Shown here: in pieces, positions 17,310 to 26,076 of the stretch
Layout: each line of letters opens with the position of its first letter
Position numbering within the stretch: position 1 is the first letter of the stretch
Assembly (NCBI RefSeq): GCF_003047285.1
Contig: NZ_PZYX01000001.1
Location: forward strand, 310,001 to 374,000
Reading direction: 5' to 3'
Source of the DNA: Nocardioides allogilvus
GTDB lineage: Bacteria > Actinomycetota > Actinomycetes > Propionibacteriales > Nocardioidaceae
DNA length: 64,000 bases
Notes under the pieces: model-generated
What the model saw: only the letters and a program-made list of their open reading frames with translations
Told to the model about the DNA's origin: nothing
Databases searched by the model: none
Made by a program: the position numbers and the translations under genes

Positions 17310-18020
17310 ATGAAGAGTGAGCTGTTCGCCCAGGACAACCTCGAGATCGGTGACGGGCAGCGGTTCGCCCTCCAGAACCCCTACATGCTGCGCGTCTCGC
17401 TCGGTCCCGACGTGCTCGCGGTCAAGGGCGGGATGGTGGCCTTCCAGGGCCAGGTCCGCTTCGACCACGAGAAGTCCGGCTCGATGGCCAAGCTGATCAA
17501 GAAGGTCGTCACCAGCGAGGACATCCCGCTGATGCGCGTCTCCGGCCAGGGCGAGGTCTTCTTCGCCCAGGAGGCCGGCACCGTCCACCTCCTGACCCTC
17601 GAGGGCGACGGGATCTCGGTCAACGGCCGCAACCTGCTGGCCTTCGACGCTGCCATGGAGTGGGACATCAACCGCGTCCGCGGCGCCGGCATGATGGCCG
17701 GTGGCCTGTTCAACACCACCGTGCGCGGCACCGGCACAGTCGCCCTGTGCACCGTCGGCAAGCCGGTCGTCCTCGACTGCTCCCAGCAGCCGACCTACGT
17801 CGACGTGCAGGCGGCCGTCGCCTGGTCGTCCTCGCTCGTGCCCAGCGTCGTGTCGAGCATGAACATGAAGTCGATGCTGCGCGGCGGCTCCGGCGAGGCG
17901 TTCCAGTACGCCTTCCACGGTCCCGGCTTCGTCGTCGTCCAGCCCTACGAGTGGGTGGCCCCGCAGACCGGCTCCGGCGGCGGTGGCGGCGGACTGATCG
18001 GCGACCTGCTCAAGGGCTGA
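17310..18020 (+). CDS. AIM24 family protein
   Basis: A 236-residue beta-rich protein of the AIM24/TRAP-like family, named for a yeast mitochondrial protein. Bacterial members have no firmly established function. Family-like segments include QNPYMLRVSLGPDVLAVKGGM and PTYVDVQAAVAWSS. It ends in a glycine-rich GSGGGGGGLIGDLLKG tail. TAGGCT (17298-17303) ends six bases before the ATG, so the mRNA is probably leaderless. Its 3' end overlaps the convergent cyclo-ligase gene by 11 bases. Confidence 0.85.
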   Translation: MKSELFAQDNLEIGDGQRFALQNPYMLRVSLGPDVLAVKGGMVAFQGQVRFDHEKSGSMAKLIKKVVTSEDIPLMRVSGQGEVFFAQEAGTVHLLTLEGDGISVNGRNLLAFDAAMEWDINRVRGAGMMAGGLFNTTVRGTGTVALCTVGKPVVLDCSQQPTYVDVQAAVAWSSSLVPSVVSSMNMKSMLRGGSGEAFQYAFHGPGFVVVQPYEWVAPQTGSGGGGGGLIGDLLKG

Positions 18021-18603
18021 CGGGCCTGACCCCCGTCGGCGTGACGACGTGCGTCACCCGCCGGTCGTGGACCTCGGTCGGCACCACCAGGCTGGCCTCG
18101 TCGTCGTGCAGGAGCACGCCGATGGGCACACCTGCGCCGACCCGCGCGAGCGCCCGGTCGTAGGACCCGCCCCCGCGGCCCAGCCGGTCGCCGTCGGTCG
18201 ACGCGGCCAGCCCGGGCACCAGCACGACGTCGGCGCCGGCGACGGCCTCGATCCCGAGGCGCTGGCCGGTCGGCTCGAGCAGGCCGCGCGACGCGGGCTC
18301 CAGGGCTCCGGTGAAGACCGCCCAGTCGAGGTCGTTGTCCGCCCGCAGGACCGGGAGCAGCACCCGCTTGCCGGCGGCGTGCAGTGCCTCGAGCAGCAGC
18401 CCGGTCCCCGGCTCCCGGCCGACCGAGACATAGGCAGCGACGGTGACCGCTCGGCGTACGACGTCCCACGACAGCGCGTGCTCGGCGATCGCCTGCGCCG
18501 CGGCCACCGATTCGGCCAGTGGCCGCTGCCGCCGCGCGGCGAGGACCTGGTCGCGCAGGGCGTCCTTCGCGGGCACGACGGGGGGCTGGGCTGGTGTTGG
18601 CAC
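18010..18603 (-). CDS. 5-formyltetrahydrofolate cyclo-ligase
   Basis: A 197-residue cytosolic enzyme converting 5-formyl-THF to 5,10-methenyl-THF with ATP, returning a storage folate to one-carbon metabolism. The ligase signature VPGLAASTDGDRLGRGGGSYDRAL spans about residues 128-151, and LRDQVLAARRQR near the N-terminus is also typical. It starts with GTG, six bases after TAGGCT on the minus strand (18610-18615). Only 22 bases separate it from the divergent pyrophosphorylase gene. The same divergent pair occurs in mycobacteria (Rv0992c/galU). Confidence 0.92.
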   Translation of the reverse strand: MPTPAQPPVVPAKDALRDQVLAARRQRPLAESVAAAQAIAEHALSWDVVRRAVTVAAYVSVGREPGTGLLLEALHAAGKRVLLPVLRADNDLDWAVFTGALEPASRGLLEPTGQRLGIEAVAGADVVLVPGLAASTDGDRLGRGGGSYDRALARVGAGVPIGVLLHDDEASLVVPTEVHDRRVTHVVTPTGVRPVSP

Positions 18604-18625
18604 GCGATCAGCCTACGATCGGAGC
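18604..18625. promoter_or_regulatory. Overlapping divergent leaderless promoters
   Basis: The 22 bases between the two start codons contain a -10 for each direction. AGCCTA (18610-18615) reads TAGGCT on the minus strand and TACGAT (18614-18619) serves the plus strand; they share the TA at 18614-18615. Each ends six bases before its start codon. The -35 regions must lie within the opposing coding sequences. Confidence 0.65.
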
Positions 18626-20008
18626 ATGGGTAGCAAAGGCCTGGAAACGGCACGCGCCAAAATGCAGGACGCAGGTGTCGATCCCGTCGCCATCGACACG
18701 TTCGCGCACTACTACCGCCTCTTGGAGCACGGCGAGACCGGGATGATCCCCGAGTCGACGATCACCCCGCTCGACATGGAGGCACTGGCCGACGTCGAGG
18801 TGGACGACGAGGCCGCGGCCGAGGCGATCCGCCGGACCGCGGTGATCAAGCTCAACGGCGGCCTCGGCACCTCGATGGGCATGGACCGGGCGAAGTCGCT
18901 GCTGTGCGTGCGCCGCGGGCTGAGCTTCCTCGACATCATCGCGCGGCAGGTGCTGCACGTGCGCAAGGAGTACGCCGCCGACCTGCCGCTCATCTTCATG
19001 AACTCCTTCCGCACGTCGGCCGACACCATGGCCGCGCTCGCCCGCTACGAGGACCTCCAGGTCGACGGGCTGCCGCTGGAGTTCCTCCAGAACAAGGTGC
19101 CCAAGCTGCTCGCCGCCGGGCTCGTGCCGGCGGCCTATCCGAAGAACCCCGACCTCGAGTGGTGTCCGCCCGGCCACGGTGACCTCTACACCGCGCTGCG
19201 CGGGACCGGCCTGCTCGCCCAGCTGCGCGAGGCCGGCTTCCGCCACGTCTTCGTGTCCAACTCCGACAACCTCGGCGCGGTCCCCGACGCACGCGTCGCC
19301 GGCTGGTTCGCGCAGAGCGGTGCGCCGTTCGCGATCGAGGCCGTACGGCGAACCGCCTCCGACCGCAAGGGCGGCCACTTCGCCACGCGCAAGGCCGACG
19401 GCCGGATCGTGCTGCGGGAGAGCGCCCAGACGCTGGAGGCCGACAAGGACTCGCTGGCCGACCTCGACCGTCACAAGTTCACCTCGACCAACAACCTGTG
19501 GTTCGACCTCGACGCGATGACCGAGGCCCTCGACGCGCGCGAGGGCATCCTCGGCCTGCCGATGATCCGCAACGTCAAGCACCTCGACCCCGCCGACCCG
19601 ACGACGCCGGAGGTCATCCAGATCGAGACCGCGATGGGCGCCGCGATCGAGATCTTCGAGGGCGCCCGCACCATCGAGGTCGGCCGCGACCGGTTCGTGC
19701 CGGTCAAGACGACCAACGACCTGCTGGTGCTGCGCTCCGACATCTACGACCTTGGCCAGGACTTCGTGCTGGACCAGTCCTCGGACGGTGTCCCCTTCAT
19801 CGAGCTCGACGGCGACTTCTACAAGCTGGTCGGCGACTTCGACAAGCGCTTCCCCGAGGGCGCCCCGTCGCTGCGCGAGGCGACGTCGCTGGTCATCGAC
19901 GGCGACGTCACCTTCGGCAAGGGCGTGCGCGTCGTCGGCGACGTCAAGATCAAGGCACCCAGTGCCGAGCGGATCGACGCGTCGGCCGTGCTGGCAGCCG
20001 ATGGCTGA
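18626..20008 (+). CDS. UTP-glucose-1-phosphate uridylyltransferase (UDPGP family)
   Basis: A 460-residue enzyme making UDP-glucose from UTP and glucose-1-phosphate, feeding cell-wall and storage polysaccharides. It belongs to the eukaryote-like UDPGP family rather than short bacterial GalU. The nucleotide-binding motif KLNGGLGTSMGMDRAKSLL is near residue 75, and the sugar-binding KFTSTNNLWFDLD near residue 285. It ends in a beta-helix-like segment. ATG 18626 follows TACGAT by six bases. The next gene, moeA, starts inside its last codons with an eight-base overlap. Confidence 0.9.
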   Translation: MGSKGLETARAKMQDAGVDPVAIDTFAHYYRLLEHGETGMIPESTITPLDMEALADVEVDDEAAAEAIRRTAVIKLNGGLGTSMGMDRAKSLLCVRRGLSFLDIIARQVLHVRKEYAADLPLIFMNSFRTSADTMAALARYEDLQVDGLPLEFLQNKVPKLLAAGLVPAAYPKNPDLEWCPPGHGDLYTALRGTGLLAQLREAGFRHVFVSNSDNLGAVPDARVAGWFAQSGAPFAIEAVRRTASDRKGGHFATRKADGRIVLRESAQTLEADKDSLADLDRHKFTSTNNLWFDLDAMTEALDAREGILGLPMIRNVKHLDPADPTTPEVIQIETAMGAAIEIFEGARTIEVGRDRFVPVKTTNDLLVLRSDIYDLGQDFVLDQSSDGVPFIELDGDFYKLVGDFDKRFPEGAPSLREATSLVIDGDVTFGKGVRVVGDVKIKAPSAERIDASAVLAADG

Positions 20009-21230
20009 GCTGCTCCCGGTCCCCGACCTCGTCGAGCGGATCCTCGCGTCGGTCTCGCCGCTGCCCGACTTCCCACAGCCGCTGATGGAGGCGCTCGGCC
20101 TCGCTCTGGCCGAGGACGTCACGGCCGACATCTCGCTGCCCGGCTTCGACAACTCCGCCATGGACGGCTACGCCGTGACGTACGCCGATGTGTCGACCGC
20201 CTCCGAGGACGCCCCCGTCCAGCTGCCGGTGGTGGGGGAGATCGGTGCCGGCCAGGGCGGGCTGATGGCCCTCTCGCCCGGCACCGCCGCGAAGATCATG
20301 ACCGGCGCCCCGGTGCCGGCCGGCTGCGACGCGGTCGTCCCCTACGAGTGGACCGACCGGGGCGTGGCCCAGGTGCGGATCACCCGAGCCCCGAGCAAGC
20401 ACCAGCACATCCGGGTCGCCGGCGAGGACGTCGCCGAGGGCGACCTCCTGCTCGAGCACGGCACGGTCCTGGGCCCGCGCCACCTCGGCCTGCTCGCCGC
20501 GGTCGGCCGTGCCACCGTGCGCTGCCGCCCGCGTCCGCGCGTCGTCGTCATCTCGACCGGCTCCGAGCTGCGTGAGCCCGGATCGCCGCTCGGCCGGGAC
20601 TCGATCTACGACGGCAACTCCTATCTCCTCGCGGCTTCCGCGCGCGCGGCCGGTGCGATCGCCTACCGCGTCGGCATCGTCCCCGACGACCCGCGCACGT
20701 TCACCGACGCGCTCAGCGACCAGCTCGTGCGCGCCGACATCGTCGTCACCAGCGGCGGCGTCTCCGAGGGCGACTTCGACGTCGTCAAGGAGGCGCTGTC
20801 CTCCCTCGGCTCCGTCTGGTTCGGCGGCGTCGCGATGCAGCCGGGCAAGCCGCAGGGCTTCGGCACGGTCGGCGACGACCGCACCCCGATCTTCACGCTG
20901 CCCGGCAACCCCGTCTCGGCCTACATCTCCTTCGAGACGTTCGTGCTGCCGGCGATCCGCCGGATGATGGGCAAGCTGCCCTACTCGCGGCCGCTGACCC
21001 GGGCGCGCCTGACCCATGGCATCTCCTCGCCCGAGGGCAAGCAGCAGATGGTGCGCGCGGCCTGGGACTCCGACCGCGGTGGGGCCTTCGTGACCCCGGT
21101 CGGTGGACACGGCTCCCACCTGCTCGGCGACCTCGCGGCGAGTGATGCGCTCATCGTCGTACCCCCCGACACCACGGCCCTGCGAGCCGGCGACATGGTG
21201 CAGGTCCTCCGACTGGACGAAGGCTTCTGA
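20001..21230 (+). CDS. moeA: Molybdopterin molybdotransferase MoeA
   Basis: A 409-residue enzyme that inserts molybdate into adenylated molybdopterin. Domain order is normal: N-terminal linker domain with GFDNSAMDGYAV, beta-barrel domain with RVAGEDVAEGDLLLEHGT, MPT-binding domain with STGSELREPG and VTSGGVSEGDFD, and a C-terminal beta domain. The ATG lies within the end of the pyrophosphorylase gene, and the stop shares a base with the moaC start, so the run is translationally coupled. No molybdoenzyme is encoded in this window. Confidence 0.95.
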   Translation: MAELLPVPDLVERILASVSPLPDFPQPLMEALGLALAEDVTADISLPGFDNSAMDGYAVTYADVSTASEDAPVQLPVVGEIGAGQGGLMALSPGTAAKIMTGAPVPAGCDAVVPYEWTDRGVAQVRITRAPSKHQHIRVAGEDVAEGDLLLEHGTVLGPRHLGLLAAVGRATVRCRPRPRVVVISTGSELREPGSPLGRDSIYDGNSYLLAASARAAGAIAYRVGIVPDDPRTFTDALSDQLVRADIVVTSGGVSEGDFDVVKEALSSLGSVWFGGVAMQPGKPQGFGTVGDDRTPIFTLPGNPVSAYISFETFVLPAIRRMMGKLPYSRPLTRARLTHGISSPEGKQQMVRAAWDSDRGGAFVTPVGGHGSHLLGDLAASDALIVVPPDTTALRAGDMVQVLRLDEGF

Positions 21231-21700
21231 TGACCTCCTTCTCCCACATCGACGACGCCGGCGCAGCCCGGATGGTCGACGTCTCCGGCAAGGCCGTGAC
21301 GGCGCGTACGGCGAGCGCGTCGGGCCGGGTCCACGTCTCGCCGGCGGTGATCGCGCTGCTCCGCGGCGCGGGCGTGCCGAAGGGCGACACCCTCGCGGTG
21401 GCCCGGCTCGCAGGCATCATGGGCGCCAAGCAGACCCCGTCGCTGATCCCGCTGTGCCACCCGCTCGCGCTGTCGTCGGTCACCGTCGACCTCACGGTCA
21501 CCGACGAGTCGGTCGACATCCTCGCCACGGTCGCCACCACCGACCGGACGGGCGTCGAGATGGAGGCGCTCACCGCGGTCTCGGTCGCCGCGCTCACCGT
21601 CATCGACATGGTCAAGGCGGTCGACAAGGGTGCGGTGATCACCGACGTGCGCGTCGAGACGAAGACCGGCGGCAAGTCGGGCGACTGGAAGCGGTCATGA
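21230..21700 (+). CDS. moaC: Cyclic pyranopterin monophosphate synthase MoaC
   Basis: A 156-residue enzyme that forms cyclic pyranopterin monophosphate, the first stable molybdopterin precursor. The conserved TPSLIPLCHPLAL (residues 69-81) and GVEMEALTAVSVAALTVIDM blocks hold the active-site residues. It starts on the last base of the moeA stop (TGATG) and overlaps the following mog gene by four bases. Length is typical. The partner MoaA is not in the window. Confidence 0.95.
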   Translation: MTSFSHIDDAGAARMVDVSGKAVTARTASASGRVHVSPAVIALLRGAGVPKGDTLAVARLAGIMGAKQTPSLIPLCHPLALSSVTVDLTVTDESVDILATVATTDRTGVEMEALTAVSVAALTVIDMVKAVDKGAVITDVRVETKTGGKSGDWKRS

Positions 21701-22167
21701 AGGCCGCCGTCGTCGTCGCGTCCAACCGCGCGGCGGCGGGTGTCTATGCCGACGAGACCGGCCCGCTGATCGTCGCGTGGCTGGTCGAGCAGGGCTTCTC
21801 GACGGGCGAGCCCGTCGTCGTGCCCGACGGCGAGGCCGTGGGCCGCGCGATCTCCGCGGCTGTCACCGACGGGGCGCGCGTCGTGCTCACCACCGGCGGC
21901 ACCGGGCTGACACCGACCGACCGCACCCCCGACGTGACGCGCCCGCTGTTCGACCACGAGGTGCCGGGCATCGCCGAGGCGATCCGCGCCCACGGCCTGG
22001 CCAACCAGGTCCCGACCGCCATGCTGTCGCGCGGCGTCGCCGGGGTCATCGGCTCGTGCCTGGTCGTCAACCTCCCCGGGTCCCGCGGGGGTGTGAAGGA
22101 CGGCCTGGCCGTGCTGGCGCCGGTGCTGCGGCACGCTGTGGAGCAGATCGTCGGCAGCGACCATTGA
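21697..22167 (+). CDS. mog: Molybdopterin adenylyltransferase, MogA/MoaB type
   Basis: A 156-residue protein that adenylates molybdopterin before MoeA inserts the metal. The MPT-binding signature TTGGTGLTPTDRTPD is at residues 65-79, with GIAEAIR and LPGSRGGVKDGL downstream. It overlaps moaC by four bases (ATGA), and the next GNAT gene probably starts within its stop. Functions of MogA and MoaB homologues overlap, so the exact subgroup is uncertain. Confidence 0.92.
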   Translation: MKAAVVVASNRAAAGVYADETGPLIVAWLVEQGFSTGEPVVVPDGEAVGRAISAAVTDGARVVLTTGGTGLTPTDRTPDVTRPLFDHEVPGIAEAIRAHGLANQVPTAMLSRGVAGVIGSCLVVNLPGSRGGVKDGLAVLAPVLRHAVEQIVGSDH

Positions 22168-22769
22168 TCCCGGTCAAGCCGACGCCCGGGTGGCCGGCCT
22201 TCCTGGTGCACCGCGAGGTTGCCCTGCGCCCGCTGGAAGCCGCCGACGCCGAGGCGTGGCGTGACGTCCGCTCGCGCAACATGGACTGGCTCAGGCAGTG
22301 GGAGGCGACCCTGCCTCCCGGTGAGGACCACTCCGGCGGCAACTACGCCCAGGTCGTGCGCCGCCTGCGCCGGCTCGCCCGGCAGGGCCAGGCGATGCCG
22401 TTCGCGATCGAGGTCGACGGCAGCTTCGCCGGTCAGGTCACCGTCAACAACATCGTCCGCGGGTCGGCGCAGTTCGCCTCGATCGGCTACTGGCTCGACC
22501 GCGGCGTCGCCGGTCGCGGGATCATGCCGATCGCGGTGGCGATGGTGATCGACCACTGCTTCACCAGTGCCCGGCTGCACCGGATCGAGATCAGCATCCG
22601 CCCGGAGAACAGCAACTCGCTGCGGGTCGTGGAGAAGCTCGGCCTGCACGAGGTCGGCTACGCGCCGCGGTTCCTGCACATCGACGGCGCCTGGCGCGAC
22701 CACCGGATCTTCGCGGTCACGGTCGAGGACTGCCCGCGGGGGATGCTCGCGACCCTCATCTCGTCGTGA
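22164..22769 (+). CDS. GNAT N-acetyltransferase, RimJ/RimL-like
   Basis: A 201-residue acetyltransferase resembling ribosomal-protein Ser/Ala N-acetyltransferases. GNAT elements include FAGQVTVNNIVRGSAQFASI, the acetyl-CoA loop GVAGRGIMPIAVAMV and the NSLRVVEKLGL helix. The likeliest start is TTG 22164, which overlaps the mog stop (TTGA); no ATG is available near the domain start. Mycobacteria have rimJ beside moeA and galU, supporting the call. Its peptide substrate is unknown. Confidence 0.85.
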   Translation: MIPVKPTPGWPAFLVHREVALRPLEAADAEAWRDVRSRNMDWLRQWEATLPPGEDHSGGNYAQVVRRLRRLARQGQAMPFAIEVDGSFAGQVTVNNIVRGSAQFASIGYWLDRGVAGRGIMPIAVAMVIDHCFTSARLHRIEISIRPENSNSLRVVEKLGLHEVGYAPRFLHIDGAWRDHRIFAVTVEDCPRGMLATLISS

Positions 22770-22856
22770 ACGAATCACACGAGTCACACGAGTTGCCTTG
22801 CGACACACCTATGGACTTGCGCCTCACACTGCGCTAGGGAATCTAACCTCAGAGGT

Positions 22857-23705
22857 GTGGACCTGAGTGCGTTGATCTTCGTTGCGCTGGCGGTGGCGTG
22901 GGCCGTCTACCTGATTCCCAAGGCGCTCAAGCACCATGACGAGGTCGTCCGGAGCCGGTCGGTCGACCGGTTCTCCCAGACGATGCGCGTGCTGGCCCGT
23001 CGCGAGCCGATCAACCGCCGCGATGCCCGCCTCGTCGTCACGCCCAACCGCCACACCTCCGCGCCGACCGTCGAGACCAAGGCCTCCAGCCTCGCCGCGA
23101 CGCAGCCGTCGTACGCCGCTCGCCGGGCCGCCGCCGCGAAGGCCACCCGGCGTCGTCGCAACGTGCTCGGGCTGGTCCTGCTCGCCAACACCCTCGTCAT
23201 CGGGCTCGCCGTGGCCGGCGTGCTCACCTGGCCGTGGGTCGCCCTGCCCGCCGGTCTCCTCGTCGCCTGGCTGGTCGCCTGCCGCGTCATGGTCAAGGGC
23301 GAGCGGGCCGCTGCCCGACCCGTCCGGACCACGCTGCCGGTCGTCGACGAGCTCCCCGAGACCACCGACTCCCCGATGACGCCCGACGTCGAGGCGTCCG
23401 AGGCGTCCGAGGAGCCCGCCGCGGCTCCCGCTCCCGTGCAGGTCGACGAGGCTGAGCCGGCCCGTGCCGAGGGCGCTGCGCCCGCCCGTGCCGAGGGCGC
23501 GTGGGACATGGTGCCGACGACCTTGCCGACCTACGTCTCGAAGGCGCCCGCCGTGCGCCGTACGGTCCAGACGATCGACCTCGACTCGACCGGTGTCTGG
23601 TCCTCGGGTCGCAACGACGACGACTCCGCCCTGGCCCGCGAGGCCGAGGAGTCCGAGCGCACTGCCCGCACCGCCGCGGCCGAGCGCCGCGCCGCCGGTT
23701 CCTGA
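22857..23705 (+). CDS. sepX: SepX/GlpR-like divisome membrane protein
   Basis: A 282-residue membrane protein. The first helix (ALIFVALAVAWAVYLIPKAL, about 5-24) is followed by the basic HHDEVVRSRSVDRFSQTMRV segment, and two more helices lie near residues 102-145. The C-terminal half is acidic and low complexity. N-terminal pattern and location after moeA-moaC-mog-GNAT match the actinobacterial SepX/GlpR family, which in Streptomyces supports cell division. GTG 22857 follows TAACCT (22844-22849) by seven bases. The divisome role here is by homology only. Confidence 0.75.
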   Translation: MDLSALIFVALAVAWAVYLIPKALKHHDEVVRSRSVDRFSQTMRVLARREPINRRDARLVVTPNRHTSAPTVETKASSLAATQPSYAARRAAAAKATRRRRNVLGLVLLANTLVIGLAVAGVLTWPWVALPAGLLVAWLVACRVMVKGERAAARPVRTTLPVVDELPETTDSPMTPDVEASEASEEPAAAPAPVQVDEAEPARAEGAAPARAEGAWDMVPTTLPTYVSKAPAVRRTVQTIDLDSTGVWSSGRNDDDSALAREAEESERTARTAAAERRAAGS

Positions 23706-23779
23706 CGCCGTCCGCTGGTCCGCCGGACCTGCTCCGGGACGTTCGACGGGGGGCTGTGCGCCGCCGCTAGGTTGGATCC

Positions 23780-24250
23780 ATGGCCACCGTCACCCTGTCC
23801 GAGTCCCGCGCCGTCCCGATCCCGGTCGAGGAGGCCTTCGACCGGGTGCTGGCACACCCGCTGCCCTCCGTCTTCCGCCGCCGCCGGCTCGCGATCCCGC
23901 CGATCAAGGACGTGCGTCACCAGGACGGCGAGTGGGGGAGCGTCGGCCAGACGCGCACGATCGTGCTCGCCGACGGCGGCACGATGCGCGAGACGCTGAC
24001 CTCCAACGACCGCCCGCACGCCTTCGGCTACACCATCTCCGAGGTCCGTGGCCCGATGAAGCCGCTGGTCGCCAGCGCCGACGGCCGCTGGTCCTTCGAG
24101 CCCGCCGGCACCGGCACCCGGATCACCTGGACGTGGGTGCTCACCCCGACCGCGGCCGGTCGCGTGGCGATGCCCGCCTTCGGCGCGATGTGGCGCGGCT
24201 ACGCCCGGCAGGCACTCGAAGAGGTCGAGGCCATCCTGCTCGGCGACTGA
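23780..24250 (+). CDS. SRPBCC (START-like) family protein
   Basis: A 156-residue single-domain protein with the START/polyketide-cyclase-like fold: an opening strand VTLSESRAVPIPVEEAFDRVL, a hydrophobic-cavity core and a closing helix YARQALEEVEAILLG. Such proteins bind hydrophobic ligands, but no ligand can be predicted. TAGGTT (23768-23773) ends six bases before the ATG, indicating a leaderless transcript. It stands alone between the SepX-like gene and tRNA-Ala. Confidence 0.8.
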   Translation: MATVTLSESRAVPIPVEEAFDRVLAHPLPSVFRRRRLAIPPIKDVRHQDGEWGSVGQTRTIVLADGGTMRETLTSNDRPHAFGYTISEVRGPMKPLVASADGRWSFEPAGTGTRITWTWVLTPTAAGRVAMPAFGAMWRGYARQALEEVEAILLGD

Positions 24251-24298
24251 CGCGATTGGGCGCCCCCGAATATCGGCTGGTATCTTTTCCAATCGCTT

Positions 24299-24371
24299 GG
24301 GGGTGTGGCGCAGCTGGTAGCGCGTCTCGTTCGCATCGAGAAGGCCAGGGGTTCGAGTCCCCTCACCTCCA
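24299..24371 (+). tRNA. tRNA-Ala (anticodon CGC)
   Basis: The 73 nucleotides fold with acceptor GGGGGTG/CACCTCC (one G-T pair), D stem GCGC/GCGC, anticodon stem TCTCG/CGAGA, loop TTCGCAT with anticodon CGC, and T stem AGGGG/CCCCT. CCA is not encoded. It decodes GCG alanine codons. Confidence 0.94.
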
Positions 24372-24378
24372 CAAGCAC

Positions 24379-24407
24379 CGAACGGCCCGTCCCAGACGGG
24401 CCGTTCG
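24379..24407. terminator. Terminator hairpin after tRNA-Ala
   Basis: A 13-base stem (24379-24391 with 24395-24407) with a three-base CCA loop lies between tRNA-Ala and the converging pmt gene. It can terminate both transcripts. Confidence 0.8.
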
Positions 24408-24418
24408 TCATTTCCGCC

Positions 24419-26038
24419 TCAGATCCAGCGGGTGAACCAGATCCGCCGCAGCCACTCGTCATGGGTGATGAGCTGGTCGGTCCACACCGGCCAGAACCAC
24501 GCGAAGGCGAACACGGTCAGCACGACGAACGACCCGGAGATCACCACTCCTGCCGTACGCCGCGGGGTGGGCGCGTTGGACGAGCCCACGATGGTGCCCA
24601 GGGCGAGCGCGAGGCCGAGCACCAGGAACGGCAGGCACGCGATGGCGTAGAAGATGAAGATCGGCCGGTCGTCGAACCTCAGCCACGGCAGCCACGTCGA
24701 GCCGACACCGACGACCGCGACCCCGAAGCGCCAGTCGCGCCCGCCGGCCCAGCGGACGACGGCGAACACCAGCGCCAGCGACCCTGCCCACCAGATCAGC
24801 GGGTTGCCGAGCAGCAGGACCTGGCGCAGGCAGGTGGAACCCGTGGGCGCGTCGCAGCCCTGGCTCCCCGGCCGGATGTCCAGCTGGGCGTCGACGCCGA
24901 CCGGACGGCTCATCAGCAGCCAGCCGATCGGGCGCGAGGCGTAGACGTGGGAGCTGTCGTTGAGGAAGTGGGCGTGGAAGGCGTAGACGTCCTGGTGGTA
25001 GTCCCACAGGGAGTGCAGCGACTGCCGGACCTCGCCGATCCCCTCCGCGTCGGGTTGGCTCGCACTCGCCCAGGGCTTGCCGCCGTCGAAGGTCGTGTAC
25101 TGCGTGTTGCTGAGTGTCTTCTCGTACTCGTCGGCGTGCACCAGCCAGCCGGTCCAGCTCGACACGTAGACCACCAGCGCCACGAGCACGAGGCTCGCGA
25201 ACGCGATCGGGCCGTCGACCAGGAGCGCTTTCACCAGCGCCTTGGGCTGTCCGAAGGACCGCCGGGCGCCGTAGTTCCAGGCGGTCAGCAGCAGGCCGAA
25301 CGCGGCGAGCGGGAAGAGCGCCGTCCACTTGGTGCCGACGGCCAGTCCGAAGGCGATGCCGGCGGCGACCAGCCACGGCCGGAAGAGCGCCCGGGTGCGG
25401 CCCCGGGCGAGGCGGGAACGGAACCACTGTCGGTCCGCCACGACACAGTGGACGCCCAACAGGATGAAGAAGGCGAGGAAGATGTCGAGCAGGGCCAGCC
25501 GGGACAGGACGAGCTGCAGGCCGTCCAGGGCGAGCAGGAGCCCGCCCACGAGGCCGAGCGCGGTCGAGCCGGACACCCGGCGGACGAAGCGGCACATCAG
25601 CAGCACCATCAGCGAGCCGACCACCGCGGCCGCGATGCGCCAGCCGAAGGGGTCCATGCCGAAGGCCTTCTCGCCCAGCGCGATGATCCACTTGCCGACC
25701 TCAGGGTGCACCACCATCGACGGGGTGTCCGCCCAGAGCCCGCCCGCCTGGCCGTTGAGGATCGTCTTGTCGGCGTCCTCGACGTAGGTCCGCACGTAGC
25801 CGTTGCCGAGCATCGACCACGCGTCCTTGGCGTAGTAGGTCTCGTCGAAGCTGAACTGGTGCGGGGTGCCGAGCTTCCACCAGCGCAGGAAGAACGCCAG
25901 CGCGGTGATCGCGAGGGCCAGCGTCCACCCGATGAGCGGGTCCTCGGTGTGCCAGCGCGGTCTGGCTCGCTCCTCCGCGGACGGGACCTCGCTGCCCGTC
26001 GCGGTGCGCGACAGACTGACGGTGGCAGGAGCGGTCAC
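24419..26038 (-). CDS. pmt: Dolichyl-phosphate-mannose-protein mannosyltransferase (PMT family)
   Basis: A 539-residue integral membrane glycosyltransferase (GT39) that O-mannosylates exported proteins using polyprenyl-phosphate mannose. The catalytic acidic pair lies in FDETYYAKDAW (Asp65-Glu66), followed by VHPEVGKW and about ten transmembrane helices. Mycobacterial Pmt (Rv1002c) is likewise divergent from rsmI (Rv1003). The GTG start follows TAGAGT on the minus strand (26046-26051) by seven bases. Secreted proteins with Pro/Thr tails in this window could be substrates, which is speculation. Confidence 0.93.
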   Translation of the reverse strand: MTAPATVSLSRTATGSEVPSAEERARPRWHTEDPLIGWTLALAITALAFFLRWWKLGTPHQFSFDETYYAKDAWSMLGNGYVRTYVEDADKTILNGQAGGLWADTPSMVVHPEVGKWIIALGEKAFGMDPFGWRIAAAVVGSLMVLLMCRFVRRVSGSTALGLVGGLLLALDGLQLVLSRLALLDIFLAFFILLGVHCVVADRQWFRSRLARGRTRALFRPWLVAAGIAFGLAVGTKWTALFPLAAFGLLLTAWNYGARRSFGQPKALVKALLVDGPIAFASLVLVALVVYVSSWTGWLVHADEYEKTLSNTQYTTFDGGKPWASASQPDAEGIGEVRQSLHSLWDYHQDVYAFHAHFLNDSSHVYASRPIGWLLMSRPVGVDAQLDIRPGSQGCDAPTGSTCLRQVLLLGNPLIWWAGSLALVFAVVRWAGGRDWRFGVAVVGVGSTWLPWLRFDDRPIFIFYAIACLPFLVLGLALALGTIVGSSNAPTPRRTAGVVISGSFVVLTVFAFAWFWPVWTDQLITHDEWLRRIWFTRWI

Positions 26039-26076
26039 GTCCGAGACTCTAGATCGTCCCTGACATGATCGGCGGC

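Noticed and set aside
24252..24296. Inverted repeat GCGATTGG/CCAATCGC upstream of tRNA-Ala as an attenuator
   Set aside because: The eight-base arms are far apart and overlap the likely promoter; chance cannot be excluded, so no feature was called.
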